Source: Hymenopellis radicata (lineage: Eukaryota; Basidiomycota; Agaricomycetes; Agaricales; Physalacriaceae). Taken from it: 64,000 nucleotides of DNA. Position numbers and translations under genes: made by a program. Positions 23,765 through 36,752 of this stretch are shown in pieces (the first letter of the stretch is position 1; each line of letters opens with the position of its first letter). The notes below the pieces were generated by a model. It saw only the letters and a program-made list of their open reading frames with translations. It searched no databases and was not told the origin of the DNA. The stretch lies in the NCBI GenBank assembly GCA_015501595.1, contig JADNRX010000049.1:1-64000 (forward strand). Direction: 5' to 3'.

Positions 23765-25262
23765 ATGGCCCCGCGTCGCCCCGCTCTTATCGACTACGCT
23801 TCTGATGTTCACAGCCGGGATGCGGTTGCGGATGCAGTGGACTGGACTCTTCCGGTATGTGCCATCCACGTCGTGGCTTCGTTGTATCCAACAACGTATA
23901 GGATGGCGAGGCGCAACTGCCACTGCCCTCAAACCGTCGCGTCTCTTCTTCAACTCTGGAGACTGTAGAGGTATTAGCACAGAATCCCTACGTTTCAGTG
24001 ACTTAATCCGTCCGCAGCACTACGACGCCGCGTCGTGGACTCAAACGTCGTTGAACGACACAACGTTGAACCTTGTGTCGATTAAATTCCACCAAGGTTT
24101 CCTCTACGGTTCTGTTATGTCCAAGCCTAATTTCTGCCTCGTGTCCTCAGACGACGTCCAATATCACGTTCATCGCCAGGCTCTTGGCCGCAGTTCAAGC
24201 AACCTCTTCAATCTCCTTCTAAAAAACGAGTCCTCTGCGTCTGTACCAGAAAAGTCGGCGGTCCTTAGCATCATCCTGCACGCAATTTACGAGATGTCCT
24301 TTGGAAGTGCCGAGTGCGGCCCGTCGCTTAGCGCTCTCATCACGTCCGTCAATCTCTTCCCCAAATACGGACTGGAAGCGAAGACATGTCTTAAGGCAGG
24401 CACGCACCTGTACAATGCCGTGTTCGATTATTCCCCCCATACACCGTTGCTCGTATTCACATTCGCAGCGAGGCTTGATTTGGAAGACCTCGCTGTCGCT
24501 TCCTCGGAATATACGCTTTCATGCACGCCGAACGATATTACGGAGGGGATGCTGAATGATATCGGAACGCGATACTTGAGGAGGTTGTTCCAACTGCAGC
24601 GACGTAGGACAGAGGCATTGAGGAATCTGCTTCTCGCACCATTGCAGTTACATCCATCCGTCAAGGAGTGCCCTCCGGCCGTGCAGGTAAGAACGAACAA
24701 TGATTGGAAGAGAGCGACGGCCTCGCTTGTGTACACGGCACACCCAAGTAAGTGTGATTCTTCTGGAAAGGCTTAACTAACGCCAACCCGTTTTTCAGCA
24801 ATGTCTTGCCAAACGATCGATGCGACTTACAAATTAGTGGTAGACCACGTCGAGTGCGAGCACTGCAGAGAGAACATAAATTCGCGCGTCAAATCTCTCC
24901 TCGTCGATTGGTCGAACGAGAAGGTAAGTTAAAGCTCGTAATTTCTTCCCTTGCATGTCAATGAAGTCCAACCTGTTAGCGAACGATATGAGAAGTATTG
25001 ACGATGTTCCTTATTTCTCATTTCTCCACGTTCATAGGCGTTTGTAACTCAGTACTTGGGAACGAAGGTTAATATGTTCAGGTTGTGCGTCATGAGACCG
25101 TTTTATGTCAAAAAACTCGCCATAGACATGCGTTCCGACTCGCCCGTCAGACACGAAGAGATGCCGAAGGACTTCTTTCTTCCAGGATCCCACAACTTGG
25201 TCTTCATTGAAGCTGGCATGTCGTCAAGAGGTACGACCCATCACTCCGTGCCCCGCCGGTAA
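23765..25262 (+). CDS. BTB/POZ-like domain protein
   Basis: ATG 23765 begins MAPRRPALIDYASDV. After an intron at about 23855-23901 the frame gives DGEAQLPLPSNRRVSSS. A later exon has the BTB opening SSDDVQYHVHRQALGRSSSN-LFNLLL, then SAVLSIILHAIYEMSF and a helical part (GLEAKTCLKAGTHLYNAVFD, HTPLLVFTFAARLDLEDLAV). The exon after 24800 reads IDATYKLVVDHVECEHCREN-INSRVKSLLVDW, the usual C-terminal block of this mushroom BTB-like family (SPxTVDATF...C..CR). BTB domains mediate dimerisation or cullin-3 binding; the fungal family is otherwise uncharacterised. The first two exon joins and the 3' end are uncertain: the protein may stop soon after 24925 or use an exon at 25042-25262. Confidence 0.65.
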
Positions 25263-25870
25263 TATGTGTCACTTGGCCTCGAGGACAGTATGCGATCTTT
25301 ATGAAGCACAATGCTCATTCGAATAATAATACCTGTCACCATTTTCTCCACTTAATTCGCATTACTCCTTTCACCAGGATTTATTCTGCTGACTATTGGC
25401 TTCAAGCCAGAGTGCATGGTAGAGCTGCAGTGAATAGTACCCACAATCATCTCTGGGCTCCTTCAGCGCCGCGTATGTATAAGCCATTCCCAATGATGAC
25501 AGTTAAGTAGCATCAAAACGATACAAAATCGAATTACAATTCAGAGCACTGTCAAAGCGTTACATAGCAGTCGCGTTATACAAGGAGTCTACATTCTGGT
25601 CCTTGTTGATAGTAGTTAGATCAAGAACATCGAGCAAAAATTTTACAAGACCATCCCAGCCTTCTGAAGAACGGCAAATACACTGTTTGCTTCTACCTTG
25701 CCACCCCAAAATACGCTTTGAGCCCATGCGGCGAATGTCCCTGTGGAACGTCAGCAAGAGCTCGAACGCAAACAAGCAGTAAGTGATACCTTTCACCGGC
25801 CCCAACCGTCCAAACCCAAACAATTGAAGCAGCGGGCGTAGAACCAGAGGGATCAGACACTTTGCAGGGG
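25263..25870. other. No gene seen
   Basis: Short frames on both strands lack family similarity. The interval grades into the AT-rich block that follows. Confidence 0.3.
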
Positions 25871-26245
25871 GCAAATAAAAGCAACTGCTAAATAGATAGC
25901 TAAATATATAGATAAATTTATAATTTATCAAATAAATTACATTCTAATAAATTATATATTTTTCCTTTGCTAAATTAAGTGCATCAAACTTGTATTTCCT
26001 ACTTGAACATAATGATATTTACATTCATCAAAATTTTAGACCAAAATATATTTTTTGTATATTTTAAATACAAATTTTCGAAAATATAAAAACTCTAAAC
26101 TGTAAGTAGCCAAAAATCTGGTTAATTTTTAGATTTAGAGTTAAATTTTGTATATTGTAATAATTCCCTTTATGATCTGATAAAGAGATAACTAAATTTT
26201 GTCTTTGACCTCAGTTAAATAAAAAATTTAGCGCTAGAAAAAATA
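25870..26245. repeat. AT-rich block
   Basis: Composition drops abruptly to mostly A and T, with runs such as TTTATAATTTATCAAATAAA and TTGTATATTTTAAATACAAA, unlike the roughly 50 percent GC flanks. No reading frame of note. The block is bounded on the right by the minisatellite. It may be the eroded remains of a transposon or a low-complexity spacer. Confidence 0.6.
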
Positions 26246-26249
26246 AATG

Positions 26250-26406
26250 GGCGCTCAGAGGGTGCTCAGAGGGTGCTCAGAGGGTGCTCAGAGGGCACTT
26301 AGAGGGTGCTCAGAGGGCACTTAGAGGGTGCTCAGAGGGTACTCAGAGGACACTTAAAGGGTACTCAAGGGACACTCAGAGAGCATACTGAGGGCACTGT
26401 GAGGGC
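26250..26406. repeat. 11-bp minisatellite
   Basis: About fourteen units of AGGGTGCTCAG and a variant AGGGCACTTAG alternate head to tail, decaying toward the right (AGGGTACTCAG, AGGACACTTAA). The 11-bp period is not a multiple of three and no frame uses it. It joins the AT-rich block directly. Confidence 0.9.
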
Positions 26407-28227
26407 CTGGGTAAGTCAAGTCGCGCTGATGACATATATGCTGCCTATATCACGCTCCAACCGCCCCCATGGAGAACATCAAGATTGCTGCCCAGCTGGC
26501 GGTATTGCAAGAACCTGTGCTCCCGGTCCGAACAGTTAAAAGTTGAGACATTGCTGCCACCCCCACCAAGCGGCCACAGAGATGCGAAACAGCTTTCTCG
26601 AGCCCGCGATAGCAAGCGACATCTGGAATGTTCCCGCCAAACGGCGGACTCTTATCCAAACATCGTCCTACGGTCCTCGGCATTCGACTTGAAGGGACTC
26701 AAAACACACCGAATAGATTGTCTCGGCCACCATCCCAGCGATCACACCGCATCCTCAAAAAGGGAGCAGTAACCTTCGCCGCTGTGCTCGTGGCTGAGCG
26801 AAGGCCTCCTAACTGCCAAAATCTCGGGACACTGGGCTGGGCTTTACCACATGTTCTCTGTACGGTTGTCTTGATGGTTCACTACTATATCCTCAGCCTT
26901 ACATTTCGAGTAGGGCGGTTGTGAAGAGACCGACGGAGCTGAGACCAGGTTACCGACACCCCCGCTCAAACAAACAAACAAACCGCCTTACGCAGGGCAT
27001 ACGCGTGTGCGAGTCGTACAGCACGTTGCAGAAGGGCTTGATTCCAAATGCGAAACGCGAAATTGCACAGCCAGGCGAGCGAATTTGTGGGGGAGGGATT
27101 ATCGATTAGCGCTGGATCAACGGTTTCAAGCAGCGTAGTTCGAGCGACGTTTGCGACTTGGAGCAGCCTGAGTGACTTCGACAAGCGCTCCGTTTTGTTC
27201 GATTTCCCAAGCCGTTCGTTCCATGGCCATTGGAATCAGAGAGAGGATGGTACGACATCTGTCGGAGTCACTGCAACTTCATCAATAACTCACGCTCCGT
27301 CTTATGCGGCGTTGATGGAGATGGCACGGCACTTCGTACTGGCAGTTTGCGCGCTTAGCATTCGACGACATCGATTCCGATCCTGCGCGGCGCAGCGCAA
27401 GTACCAAAAAACCTGGCGGACTCTATTTAGCTGGATCTACGTGAGCTTACGAACGTTATTTTCTTTCAGCCTCAGCAAGCACGGATCGTACTGCGGCCAG
27501 ACGTGTCCAACCATTCGTGGATGTTGACATCATGAGGTCGCTGGTCAACGTTCACGCCCTGTAACTGGCTTAGCTGTCGGTACAGTGATGCCTTCCCAAT
27601 GAGATATCGGTACCGCCACTGCCGCGGATCCAGCGACATGTCGGGATAACTGCGAGACCGGACAAGGTCACGGTTATTCTTTCGGACCTGCCTCAGAGGG
27701 ATGCCATTGGAGGGATGGAGGTATTCTCGCGGGATGCGGGTAAGTAATGCATCTTTACACGCGGACTCTTCTGCGTAGATACAACATATGTTATTTCAGC
27801 GTGGGCAAGGCATGCTGTGTATCGGGCCGGCGTATTTCGTTTCTTCGAGCCAGCGACAGAGTGGCCCCCCCCACTCGGCGCTCCCAGTCCTCAGATAACA
27901 AGCAGGACCAGGACTTAGATACGCCGCCCATCAGCTTTCTAGTCAGCGAAATTTCGTCCCTCTCTCTTCGCATCACGATTATGCTGAAGTAGGCAGTCGT
28001 AGGCGCGACACTCGACGCGGACGCGGAGGTGCACGCGGCCGATCGGAATAAAAGTGCACTTGGACACCGATAAACAGACAACCAAAGAGTCAGGACACGA
28101 ACCACTTGTGCTCGTCTCCTGAAAATCCTTTCTACACCTTGATACGAGTCCTAGCCCTGGCGCTCGTATATACTACCGCAACCTTGCGTACTGCGCAGGT
28201 ACTGCGCGGGGACGTCTCTCCAAAGTC
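26407..28227. other. Gene-poor interval
   Basis: Several frames of 60-160 codons occur but none carries a recognisable domain or intron series. The interval is likely degraded sequence. Confidence 0.3.
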
Positions 28228-28389
28228 ATCCTGGACGCCGTCTTGAACCCGACGAGGGTGTGTTGTTGCCTCTGAACTTGGTCTATTCAATTTAACCAGC
28301 AGATTAAAATCCTGGACGCCTTCTTGAACCCGACGAGGGTATGTTGTTGCCTCTGAACTTGGTCTATTCAATTTAACCAGCAGATTAAA
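28228..28389. repeat. 81-bp tandem duplication, two units
   Basis: 28228-28308 and 28309-28389 are near-identical head-to-tail copies, differing at a few positions (GCCGTCTTG versus GCCTTCTTG, GGGTGTG versus GGGTATG). The unit length is divisible by three. A minus-strand frame runs through both copies and repeats FNLLVKLNRPSSEATT, but no gene is recognised around it. Confidence 0.9.
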
Positions 28390-31243
28390 AAATACGGGCG
28401 CATGCTCGTATGCGTCCGTCCCGGACAGTACTCGTGACGCCCTTGACTCGAAACTTGCAAGAGAATAGTAAGCATTCATTAAGAGACGAGTCAAGAAAAG
28501 ACGTACCGATTTAAAAAGTGAGTCCCATACCGCAAGATATCGACCTCGATTCCGGGGACACTGTTGGTCGAAAGAGAAATTTTCAGTAAATGGAAAAAAT
28601 GAGCCAAACAAGAAATCGCGTACCAAGGTCAAACGACTGCATCGACGATTACGACAATCCAAGAGTCCAGTATTCGCCGTGGTAATGACATTGACACCGC
28701 AGATAGACCGAATGCCAAAGTGCATCCCGCCCTCACAATTGAAAGTATTCGGCGTACAGGGGGCGCGTTCGGCGAGATCAAGACTCAGCGACACTCAGAT
28801 ATCGCTTCGGTACGCCAATGATATCGATGGGAGAGCTTCTGGGGTAGGCGTCGAGGATTTGAGCAACATGTCGATTTCTGGAGTGGCGTAAACAGAGGGA
28901 CTAAAATTGTTGGAGATCGGGGAGCTGTCGCTGGCGGTGATCATCATGTCAACGACTGTTTGAGCAACAACCTCGCTGAGTGAGCGGGGGATCCTTGTCG
29001 TTGGCCGTGTCTACGATGGCCATGCATCGTGTCTCGGTGGGCATCGCCCGCGGTTGAACTCGGGCGATGGCGTCAGGGTCTGGTTTGCGAGCGGGGGCAC
29101 CGACGGTGGGCGACTGTTAGTCGACGCTGAACGTAAACTCCTTCTCCTCGACGCCCTGGCGTATGATATCGGTGGAGTGATTCCGCTTAAGGGATGGCGC
29201 TCCTGCAGACAGCGTTGGCATCGTCGTCGCTGTGGCGTGAAGTCATGCTCACTGTTCTTTCTCCTTGTCGAGCTGACTCTGCATGCATTTTGTTTAAATG
29301 TTGAGGTCTCCAACCTCTAACCCATTTAAACTGTTTTAAAACAATTAAACAACTTGAAAACAGCAAGCATTCCGTACGAGCTGAGAACATCTGAGAGGAT
29401 TTAAATGTCTGTTTAAAACCTCTCAATTGATATCTGTACCGAACACATGAATAGCTACATCTACATTTGAACGCTCCCATTTGAGATGCACCATTTGAAC
29501 ACCACATTTGAGATGCGCCATTTGAACACCGCGTTTGAGACGTGCCTAACGGTTGGAGTCATCACGCCCATTCAAGACAGCGGCAGTCAGGACTTTGTGT
29601 CGACGACCGACGTTGGCGGGCAACCATGCGGTGTTGAAGGCTTGATGATGACTGCGTCGAAATTCCAAGTAAGGTCAGTAGCTTAGACTTGGGCGGGAGA
29701 TACTGACACACCAGAAAAGCGCATTGCACAGCCCAATCCCAGCCAAGGGGATCGTCCTACACTGTTGTAATTGATCCTACAGTCGTGCGAGGACCCACAT
29801 TGAGGGCGCTCATTGGGCGAAAGGACCAAAGCCTGCACGAACCGTTAGCAAGCTCATCACCGAGTACAGAAAAGAAACAACTTACTAGTATGTTGAAGCG
29901 CGACTGGAGACGAGACAGGTTACTAGATTCGAAACGATTCAGCGCGGTGAGAGGATGGTAGTGGGATGAAACGATGTACATCATATATCGCCGTGACTCA
30001 GAAAGCAGTTACTTGAAGTCGGTCTGTAACGATACTGAATTCGGAATGAATATAAGGACGGATAGCGACGTACCGAGGCTCAAGCGCTCAAGACTCAACA
30101 ACGAGCGGGTCTAGTAAGACGAGGCAAACAGTGGCTACACCAAGAAAAACCTCGCGCTCATCGAAAGCGGTGTACGGACGGCGGCGTCATGGCCGGACTC
30201 ATACACGTCGACGACGAGCCAAAGGGAACCCAACAACAAGTAAGGATGAAGCGAGGACACCAAAAGAACACCTGGGTAAAGACATGTCAGAAGACGGTAA
30301 GAAAGGCCGTTCAGCAACGCACTGGATAGTTGAGCAATGCCTTGAAGCATCTCACGCTGTCAGAAGCAGAGCGTAAAGCATCCTAGTCCATCATACGAAA
30401 CGCCAACGTCGCGAAAGTCTGAAAAGCTTGTGAGTAAGTTCGTTGATGAGCACAGAAGGGAGACGATTGACGAGGGCGTCGCAAAAAGCAGAGTGGAGGA
30501 CGACTAGACAAAGGACAAAGTAATGAACCATACCGACGCCGCAGCAGCGCTTGAGCGCAGGTGACTGCTCGTGGTGTAAGGTCGCTGAAAGCAAAAAATT
30601 TCGATGTACCTTCATGGCGCGGCGCTAGCCATACTTCCTGCACGGGCGACCCCGAATCCACCGAGAAGGCCCTTGCAAACCGTCGCTGGTAAAACAGGGC
30701 TACGCGAGCGCGACGACAATGATGGTGGTGCCATGCAATGGCGAGAACTTTGGCCATGTTTCATTGTGCCAGCTCGGGCCGGTACACTTCTTGAGTGATC
30801 GAAGCGCTCCCGTATTGCCGGTCTGCGGGTCCTAGCCCGCTTTTGTGCCTTGCTCTTGACCCCGACGGCCTTGCATCGTTCTGGTCCATTCTCGTCGGCT
30901 TCGCATCGCCAAAACCTCGCGCAAACGTGGAAACCCTCGGATTCGAGTCTCAATCTGGTGTAAGCAGCACTTTTTCACGGCTATGCGCTAAGAGCGACGG
31001 TACTGCTTGTAGGAGCGTCGAGGAGCTTGAAGCCCCAAACCTTGAACGGATTCACTCAACCAATATCATCTGCCAGCGCGCCGAGGAGGGACGCAGTTGC
31101 GAGGCGCGCAACCGGCACCATAAAACTCATGCAGTTTACGTCCAGCGTCGACCATCAGTCGCCCGCGCTCGCAAACCAGACTTCAAGTCATTCCCCGACT
31201 TCAGCTAAGATACGACAACGCGCATAGCATCACCGTCGTCAAC
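28390..31243. other. Gene-poor interval with small repeats
   Basis: No gene recognised. 29292-29332 contains GTTTAAAT and ATTTAAAC arms around a GAGGTCTCCAACCTC core. A similar GAGGT...ACCTC core with CATTTAAAC recurs at 32584-32610. About 29478-29540 has a 27-bp direct repeat, CATTTGAGATGC(A/G)CCATTTG-type, in two to three copies. Confidence 0.45.
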
Positions 31244-32092
31244 ATGTTCGAGTTCACTAGACTGTTCGTAGAGGACGTGTTCCCTTCCTTCATTCGTTGG
31301 CTTCTCATGTTTCTTGGTTAGTGGCCATCTCTCATTCTACACCCTTCTCACTGTTTCACAGCTGTTCTCAAGGTCACCGTTGACGTTCCCGCTATCGAGT
31401 ATACGCGACACGCTCAAAACGTGGCCGGAAATGTGTGTTGAGCATGACTTGTAAGTTGTAGGACGATCACCACGACTTTTGTGCTCAGGGCTCCCATCCA
31501 GCTCCGGGTCTTTCCCTACGAGAACTCGTATCTTGCCCCGTTCGAGGCAGTGGTTCAGTCGTTGAACCCTCTCGTCGCCGTCAAGATCAGTGCGGCGGTC
31601 CATGCACACTTGCTACTGTGTACGTACCTGTCAGGTTCATACAGGCTTTTCACTTACCACCGATCTGTCAGCACCGACGATGCTACTGTCATCTACATTG
31701 ACGCTGACACGCGCATGCACATCTTGTCCGTGCCGACAAGGAACAGTGCATTACTTTCTCGTACGTTGATCTATTGATCTGTCTTCCATTTATCTAATCT
31801 TTTCAACAGTGACGAGCGCGTCCTTGTAGTGACTATCATTCCCCTCTACACCGACTTTGAAGAGAAGTTTATGAAACTCGTTTGGCGCGTTTGTGCAAAG
31901 TCCGCCTCTGCCGCCGCCTGGGTCATCGCTTCCACCCATACCACGACCCTCTCAACTACGGCCTCTGACGTCAATCTCAATGAAAAAGACAAAGAAGCCG
32001 CCCTCACTGCTTGCTGCTGCTACGGTTCTTGCCGAACGAGAAAAGACTGCACCGAAGACTGGCGACGGTGGGGTTTCAGCTGGGGGTGGTGA
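31244..32092 (+). CDS. Possible small split gene, function unrecognised
   Basis: ATG 31244 gives MFEFTRLFVEDVFPSFIRWL, then a GT-AG intron at about 31319-31362 leads to AVLKVTVDVPAIEYTRHAQN. Further exon-like stretches are PIQLRVFPYENSYLAPFEAV and TDDATVIYIDADTRMHILSV, separated by intron-like sequence, then VVTIIPLYTDFEEKFMKLVW. The amino-acid composition and phase-compatible junctions look gene-like, but no domain is recognised. The chain between exons 2 and 3 works in two frames. It could be a degraded gene. Confidence 0.3.
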
Positions 32093-32429
32093 GCGCGACC
32101 CAGAGAAGCAGTGAGGTTGCACTGACCTGTCTGTTGCAGAGCGCGAGAAACGGATCAATTTCTACGCCGACCACAATCTCGGATGGGTCGCCCGTCCGCC
32201 TCGTTCAAATCAGGCGGATGGGTTCAAACGCGCTGGTCGGTTCAAGAAGGTCAGCTATGAGATACGGGCTGGCGCTTAGCTTGCGGATGAAGAGGATTTT
32301 GAGGACTGGAGGAATGTGCGTGGACAGGGTGGAGATGATGCGGATTAGCGCTGCAGATGGTGGGCTAGGAGGTCTATGAATGGGCAGAAGTGGAGGCCTT
32401 GCTGGTGGGAAGAGTATACCTATCGGAGA

Positions 32430-32612
32430 CGTCATGTTGATTCGGACACCGTTTAGAATGACTATGGTCACATTTGAATCCCCTTCTTTCAAATGGTGTT
32501 TTAAATGCGTATTTTAAGACAGGTGAGTGTAGTACCCGGTGCGCTGAGTGTGTAAACATCTCAAATGTCTTTTCAAATGCCCTGAGGTTTGGAACCTCTT
32601 TCATTTAAACGA
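32430..32612. repeat. AT-rich repeat related to 29290-29560
   Basis: Shares the words CATTTGAA, TTTCAAATG, CATTTAAAC and the GAGGT...ACCTC core with 29290-29560. The arms suggest hairpin-forming remnants of one short mobile element family; terminal repeats and target duplications could not be defined. Confidence 0.4.
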
Positions 32613-33589
32613 ACTCAATATATTTACTGTGTCGAGCTTGTAACCCATGACCTTGGACAGCTTCTTAAACTCGCGCTTGGGTTTGGCATTGTCCGCATCG
32701 ACGATGAGGTTCTGGAGATGTCATAGCCGCTGGCCCTGTCCGAGGTGTTGGTGAGAGAGGGGAGAGTCGATACGGCCTCAGTGTCAGATCGCTGACAGGT
32801 AACGTCCATCGACGTCACCAAATGGGAAGAATGCCGGCTGCCTCCTGCCTAAGTTCACTTAGGTCTTCTGCCTGCCGCCTTATGTGTGCTGACCGTGTTT
32901 AGCCTTCACGATGGGGTTGTCTGTAGGCTATACGCGCTGACGACTAGACTCGGAATGTAGCGTTGCGCCACACGTCGCTCCCAATAATGGTTTTGAACCC
33001 TTCTATGGGCTGATCCTCAGAGTCCTCTCGTAAGGCCACACATTGTGGCACCTGCCGTCGTCTTACGGTATCCGTTTCTCCGGTCAGTTGCCGGGAGTTT
33101 CTCAGTCTTAAATGTTCCAAATGAAAAGTTAGCTGCGAAGGACGATGCATAGCTGCCTTGATTCATTTTGGCATCCAACAATCCTACTCACCGGGAAGAC
33201 CAGCACAGACACGCAAATACTGCAGAAATCAAGATATTAAGGACTCATGTAGTATGAAGAAAGCGCTAAATTGATCTATCTGCGTCTCCGCCGGACCTGT
33301 ATTGACGGTCAATACAGACGAATACGGTACGGTCATAACCTTAGCGATGGCGACAACCCGTGTACCCGTCCGGGGCCGTCTTGAAGACGAACCAGGCTAT
33401 ATCGAGAGCGGAGCGGATAATCCATCGCGCTGTCAAAGTAAGTGTGCATGCGCATGTTGACTTTTTCTCTCGCTTTCCTTTGCTTTTCCATAAACGGAGG
33501 ACGATGATATCTGACTCTTGCGCAAGACACTGAGCGAGCGGAAGCCTTCTCGGTTCACCACCGATTCACCCAACTCGCTCGGGTACGAT

Positions 33590-34110
33590 AACGTCCTCTT
33601 GACGGCGCTCTCCACCCGGAACAGCAACGTTGGTCGAAGAGGAAATTGGCCATGCGCATTTGGATACCATGGTCAAGGTAGTCGCTTCGTGGCATGATCT
33701 CTTGGAGCTTGTCGAAGACGCGTATGCAGTCACTGTGCATCAGCGCTTCGAGTTGTAAAGAGAGATGACCTGTAACGGAAGGTAAGAATGCGAACAATGT
33801 ATGAAATAACTCATTTACATTGGTGTGTTTTCTACAAACAACTGGTAGGAATTCCCACAATTTGAGAAGTGATGCGGTTCTTGGGGTCAGCCCATCGTTC
33901 GGCGACGACAGTTACATCGTAGCAGGCATCTAAGAGTGCCCAAGCAGTCTGAAGGGACTATTAGAATATCGGAGTCCACAGAGACCAAAGGACACCTACA
34001 GTAAAGCCAACAACTAAAATGCGCTTCTTTGGCCCGGGAACATTTGGGTTCACATGGGGCGGCTGGCCTTGTTGAAGGACAAGCTCGTCGCCGAGGCGAG
34101 TCAAGAAAGT
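33590..34110 (-). pseudogene. FAD-dependent oxidoreductase (D-amino-acid-oxidase-like) fragment
   Basis: On the minus strand the frame gives PGPKKRILVVG, an intron-like gap at about 34009-33969, then TAWALLDACYDVTVVAERWA and DPKNRITSQIVG, followed by WEFLPVVCRKHTNV and GIQMRMANFLFD. These are the first ~100 residues of the fungal DAO-like family, normally ILVLGAGVSGL-TAWALL... and AGALWE-PPAVCG-HT. The dinucleotide-binding GxGxxG loop is damaged: only GFT-S is encoded across the splice. Downstream sequence does not continue the enzyme clearly. It is a decayed 5' fragment. Confidence 0.7.
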
Positions 34111-36752
34111 CTGGAGAGGAGGCGATGGTTAGAAGAGAGTCTGAGCGGCGACTGTTGGTGATAATCCAACTTCCTGAACGCGTCTATGTTATATACCGAT
34201 CCTGCGAGCGCGACTCGTAAAGTGCTCGGAGAACGACCACGTCGTGGTCATCCGCGGCACCCTGACGAGCTGCAGGTCCACGTAGGGTTCAAACTTCAGC
34301 GGGGAGGACATGCAGACCCCGGATGATGACAGATGTGAGCGACCGCCTCGGATAAGGGCTCATAGTACAAATCTTCAGAGTGATTTGTTCGGTAAATCGT
34401 AGGGCACAGAACTGCATGTTAAACATTCACCTATCCAACACCGCAGAATTATCGTACAGCAAAACATCGACGGGCGTGCAACAATGCGAGGTTTATTAAG
34501 TTGCCGGAGTGCGAGCTGAACTGAATCTGGACATGTTCATAGATGTTTAAAGAAACAAATGCACGGCTTACTATTAAGACAAAGTAGTGGCACAAGCTCC
34601 CCTCTCTGACGAACCGACATGTACTAGAAGAACCGCCCCACCATCTGCCGCCGTCAGTAAGAGAATATGCCGAGTTACGCTTCAAAACGAGCAAGGCCAA
34701 CCGAGTGCATAGTCCCGCGATGCGCTACTGGAAATGTCAAGGATCCATGATGATACAAATTGAAGGCCAAATACTTGACAAGTCTACGCGGTAGATTGTA
34801 CGGAGCTTTATGGTCCTAAAAGCTCCCTGGTGTGTCCGAGTCGTCACCAAGTAAGTGCCCGACATGGTAGTCCTGGGTGCTAAGAGCCTCTTGAGCACGT
34901 ACTACATTCTTCATTTTGGACGTGACAATCGAAGTCGGCGGGGCGTACGCACGTACGGGTCATTATTGAATGCACCTAGATAGCACATAACGCGGAACCG
35001 TCGAGAAACAGATAGTAAATCTGGTTAATTCTACGATGGTGTTAGTCCAATGCGGCAGAGCATACTCGCGTCGTGCGTTGAGCCTCTGAGCCTGTACAGA
35101 GCTGACAAAAATAATGTAAATCGAAATTGAAGGTGATTGACCGGAGCGATCGCGCCGAACCTTGCCGTCTTCTGCTTCTTGACGGCTGTCCGATCCACTC
35201 GTCACTGTGAGAATAGGTCGTCGTGGTGGGTAGGTAAAGTTCTAAAACGCATCGAATTTGACTGCTGTAGATGCGGCTGCAGCTCCGTCTGCTGCTACTG
35301 TGACTCTGGCTGCTGTTTCTGCAAGCGCCCAGTGCTGTCAGCGCGCGCGACAATGCTGGAGTGTGAGACACACCATTTTCTTCTCTGGACTTGCATTAAT
35401 CCTCCTGGATTGCGGTAGCGTGCCGTCGTCGTGGTGAACGAGTCCCGTAGACGAGGGAAAAGAGAAAATAGGTGATGGTTACGGATGGGAAAAGAGATGT
35501 TGACGGTTTGCCAGCTCCGAGTGCAAGAATCTAATCTGAAAACCATTTGAACAATGATCCGTTTAGAATTAGGCAGCCTCCTTTGTCCTCGCCCGTTGAA
35601 TCTAGAGCCGTTGAAGAAGCGCCCGTTCCATTGTCGCCCGCTCCTTTGACATGAATTGATCAATCGGATCATTCTAGTTGGAGGAGAAAAATACGCCCTT
35701 TTGGATGACTCGTGCAGATCCGGATCGCCGCGATAGATGAACTTGGACTACTCACACGAGAGACTGACGTTTCTGTCAGGCGGTGGTAGTCGATAGGGCC
35801 CGCTTGACAGCCAGGGCAAATTCTGAGGGGGAAGCTGTCGGTGCTTCTGAGCAGCTTCTCAGATAGCGGTTAGCTAGAGACAGGTTATCTAGAGAAAGGC
35901 GAACTACCGTCCAAGACTTCACATTTTGGATGGTCCGTCTAGAGCTCCGCCACCTGCCTGTGCATCGCCTTTGTCGTGAAAATCATCTTCATCCGATGTT
36001 ATGTCAAGACTGTGTCAAGAACTCTTAAGAACTTCAACGGCAGCCCGATCGTCAGGGCGCGATCTCTTTCTCGATCTGCTCCGGGCTCGACTCAACCAGT
36101 ACGTCTTGAGGACACTGCCCGAAAGCAAGTGGGCACTGAATGAAAATTGAAGGCGCTCACCATTATCGCGCCCATGCAGAGGTTGGTGATCACATTGATG
36201 GCAAGATGCACAAGGGCAGACAGCGTGAGAACGGATTTCCTTGCCCGTCATACAGTGGCCCAAAATGGGAGCCACAATGGGTCGTCCGAGCCGCTCGGAC
36301 AAGCCTCATCTCAGCTCAAACTCTGAACTTGGCTCAGTCCGAGCTCAGTGCTCCGCTCACACGACCCAGCACTGATGGATGCCCGCAAATCCGGCGCCGT
36401 CGCGATCTTGGACACACGTACGCGCCACTGAGCCCATTCATATGGTAATCGCGATTGAAGAACTTGCCTGTTTCACCCATTAACTCCATTGCACTCATTC
36501 ATTTCTTCCTTGCCATTTTATGGTGGCCCTGATTGAGACCTAGGGCACGTCCAAAGTCTTTGTCCTGTATTCAGGGGCAAGGTGCGCTTCTCGAACTAAC
36601 AAAGAGATCTACTTGCAGTCTTTGAACCGTAGCTGCCTTTGCTCCACTTCTAGGTACTTAATCACAATTCGACAGCAGTTGGTCGCCCACTTTCTCTCAA
36701 ACCTCCGGATCCGAACATCGCTCTGTCACCACTACCCACTTCGTCTTCTGCT
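34111..36752. other. Gene-poor interval with possible membrane-protein scraps
   Basis: No complete gene. Minus-strand stretches near 34630-34470 (REGSLCHYFVLIVSRAFVSL) and near 36250-36165 (SVLTLSALVHLAINVITNLC) look like transmembrane helices of the mushroom multi-pass families, but neither extends into a recognisable exon chain. Confidence 0.25.

Noticed and set aside
35295..35672. 125-codon minus-strand frame
   Set aside because: Arg/Ser-rich with no recognisable family, and it runs antisense through equally open sequence.
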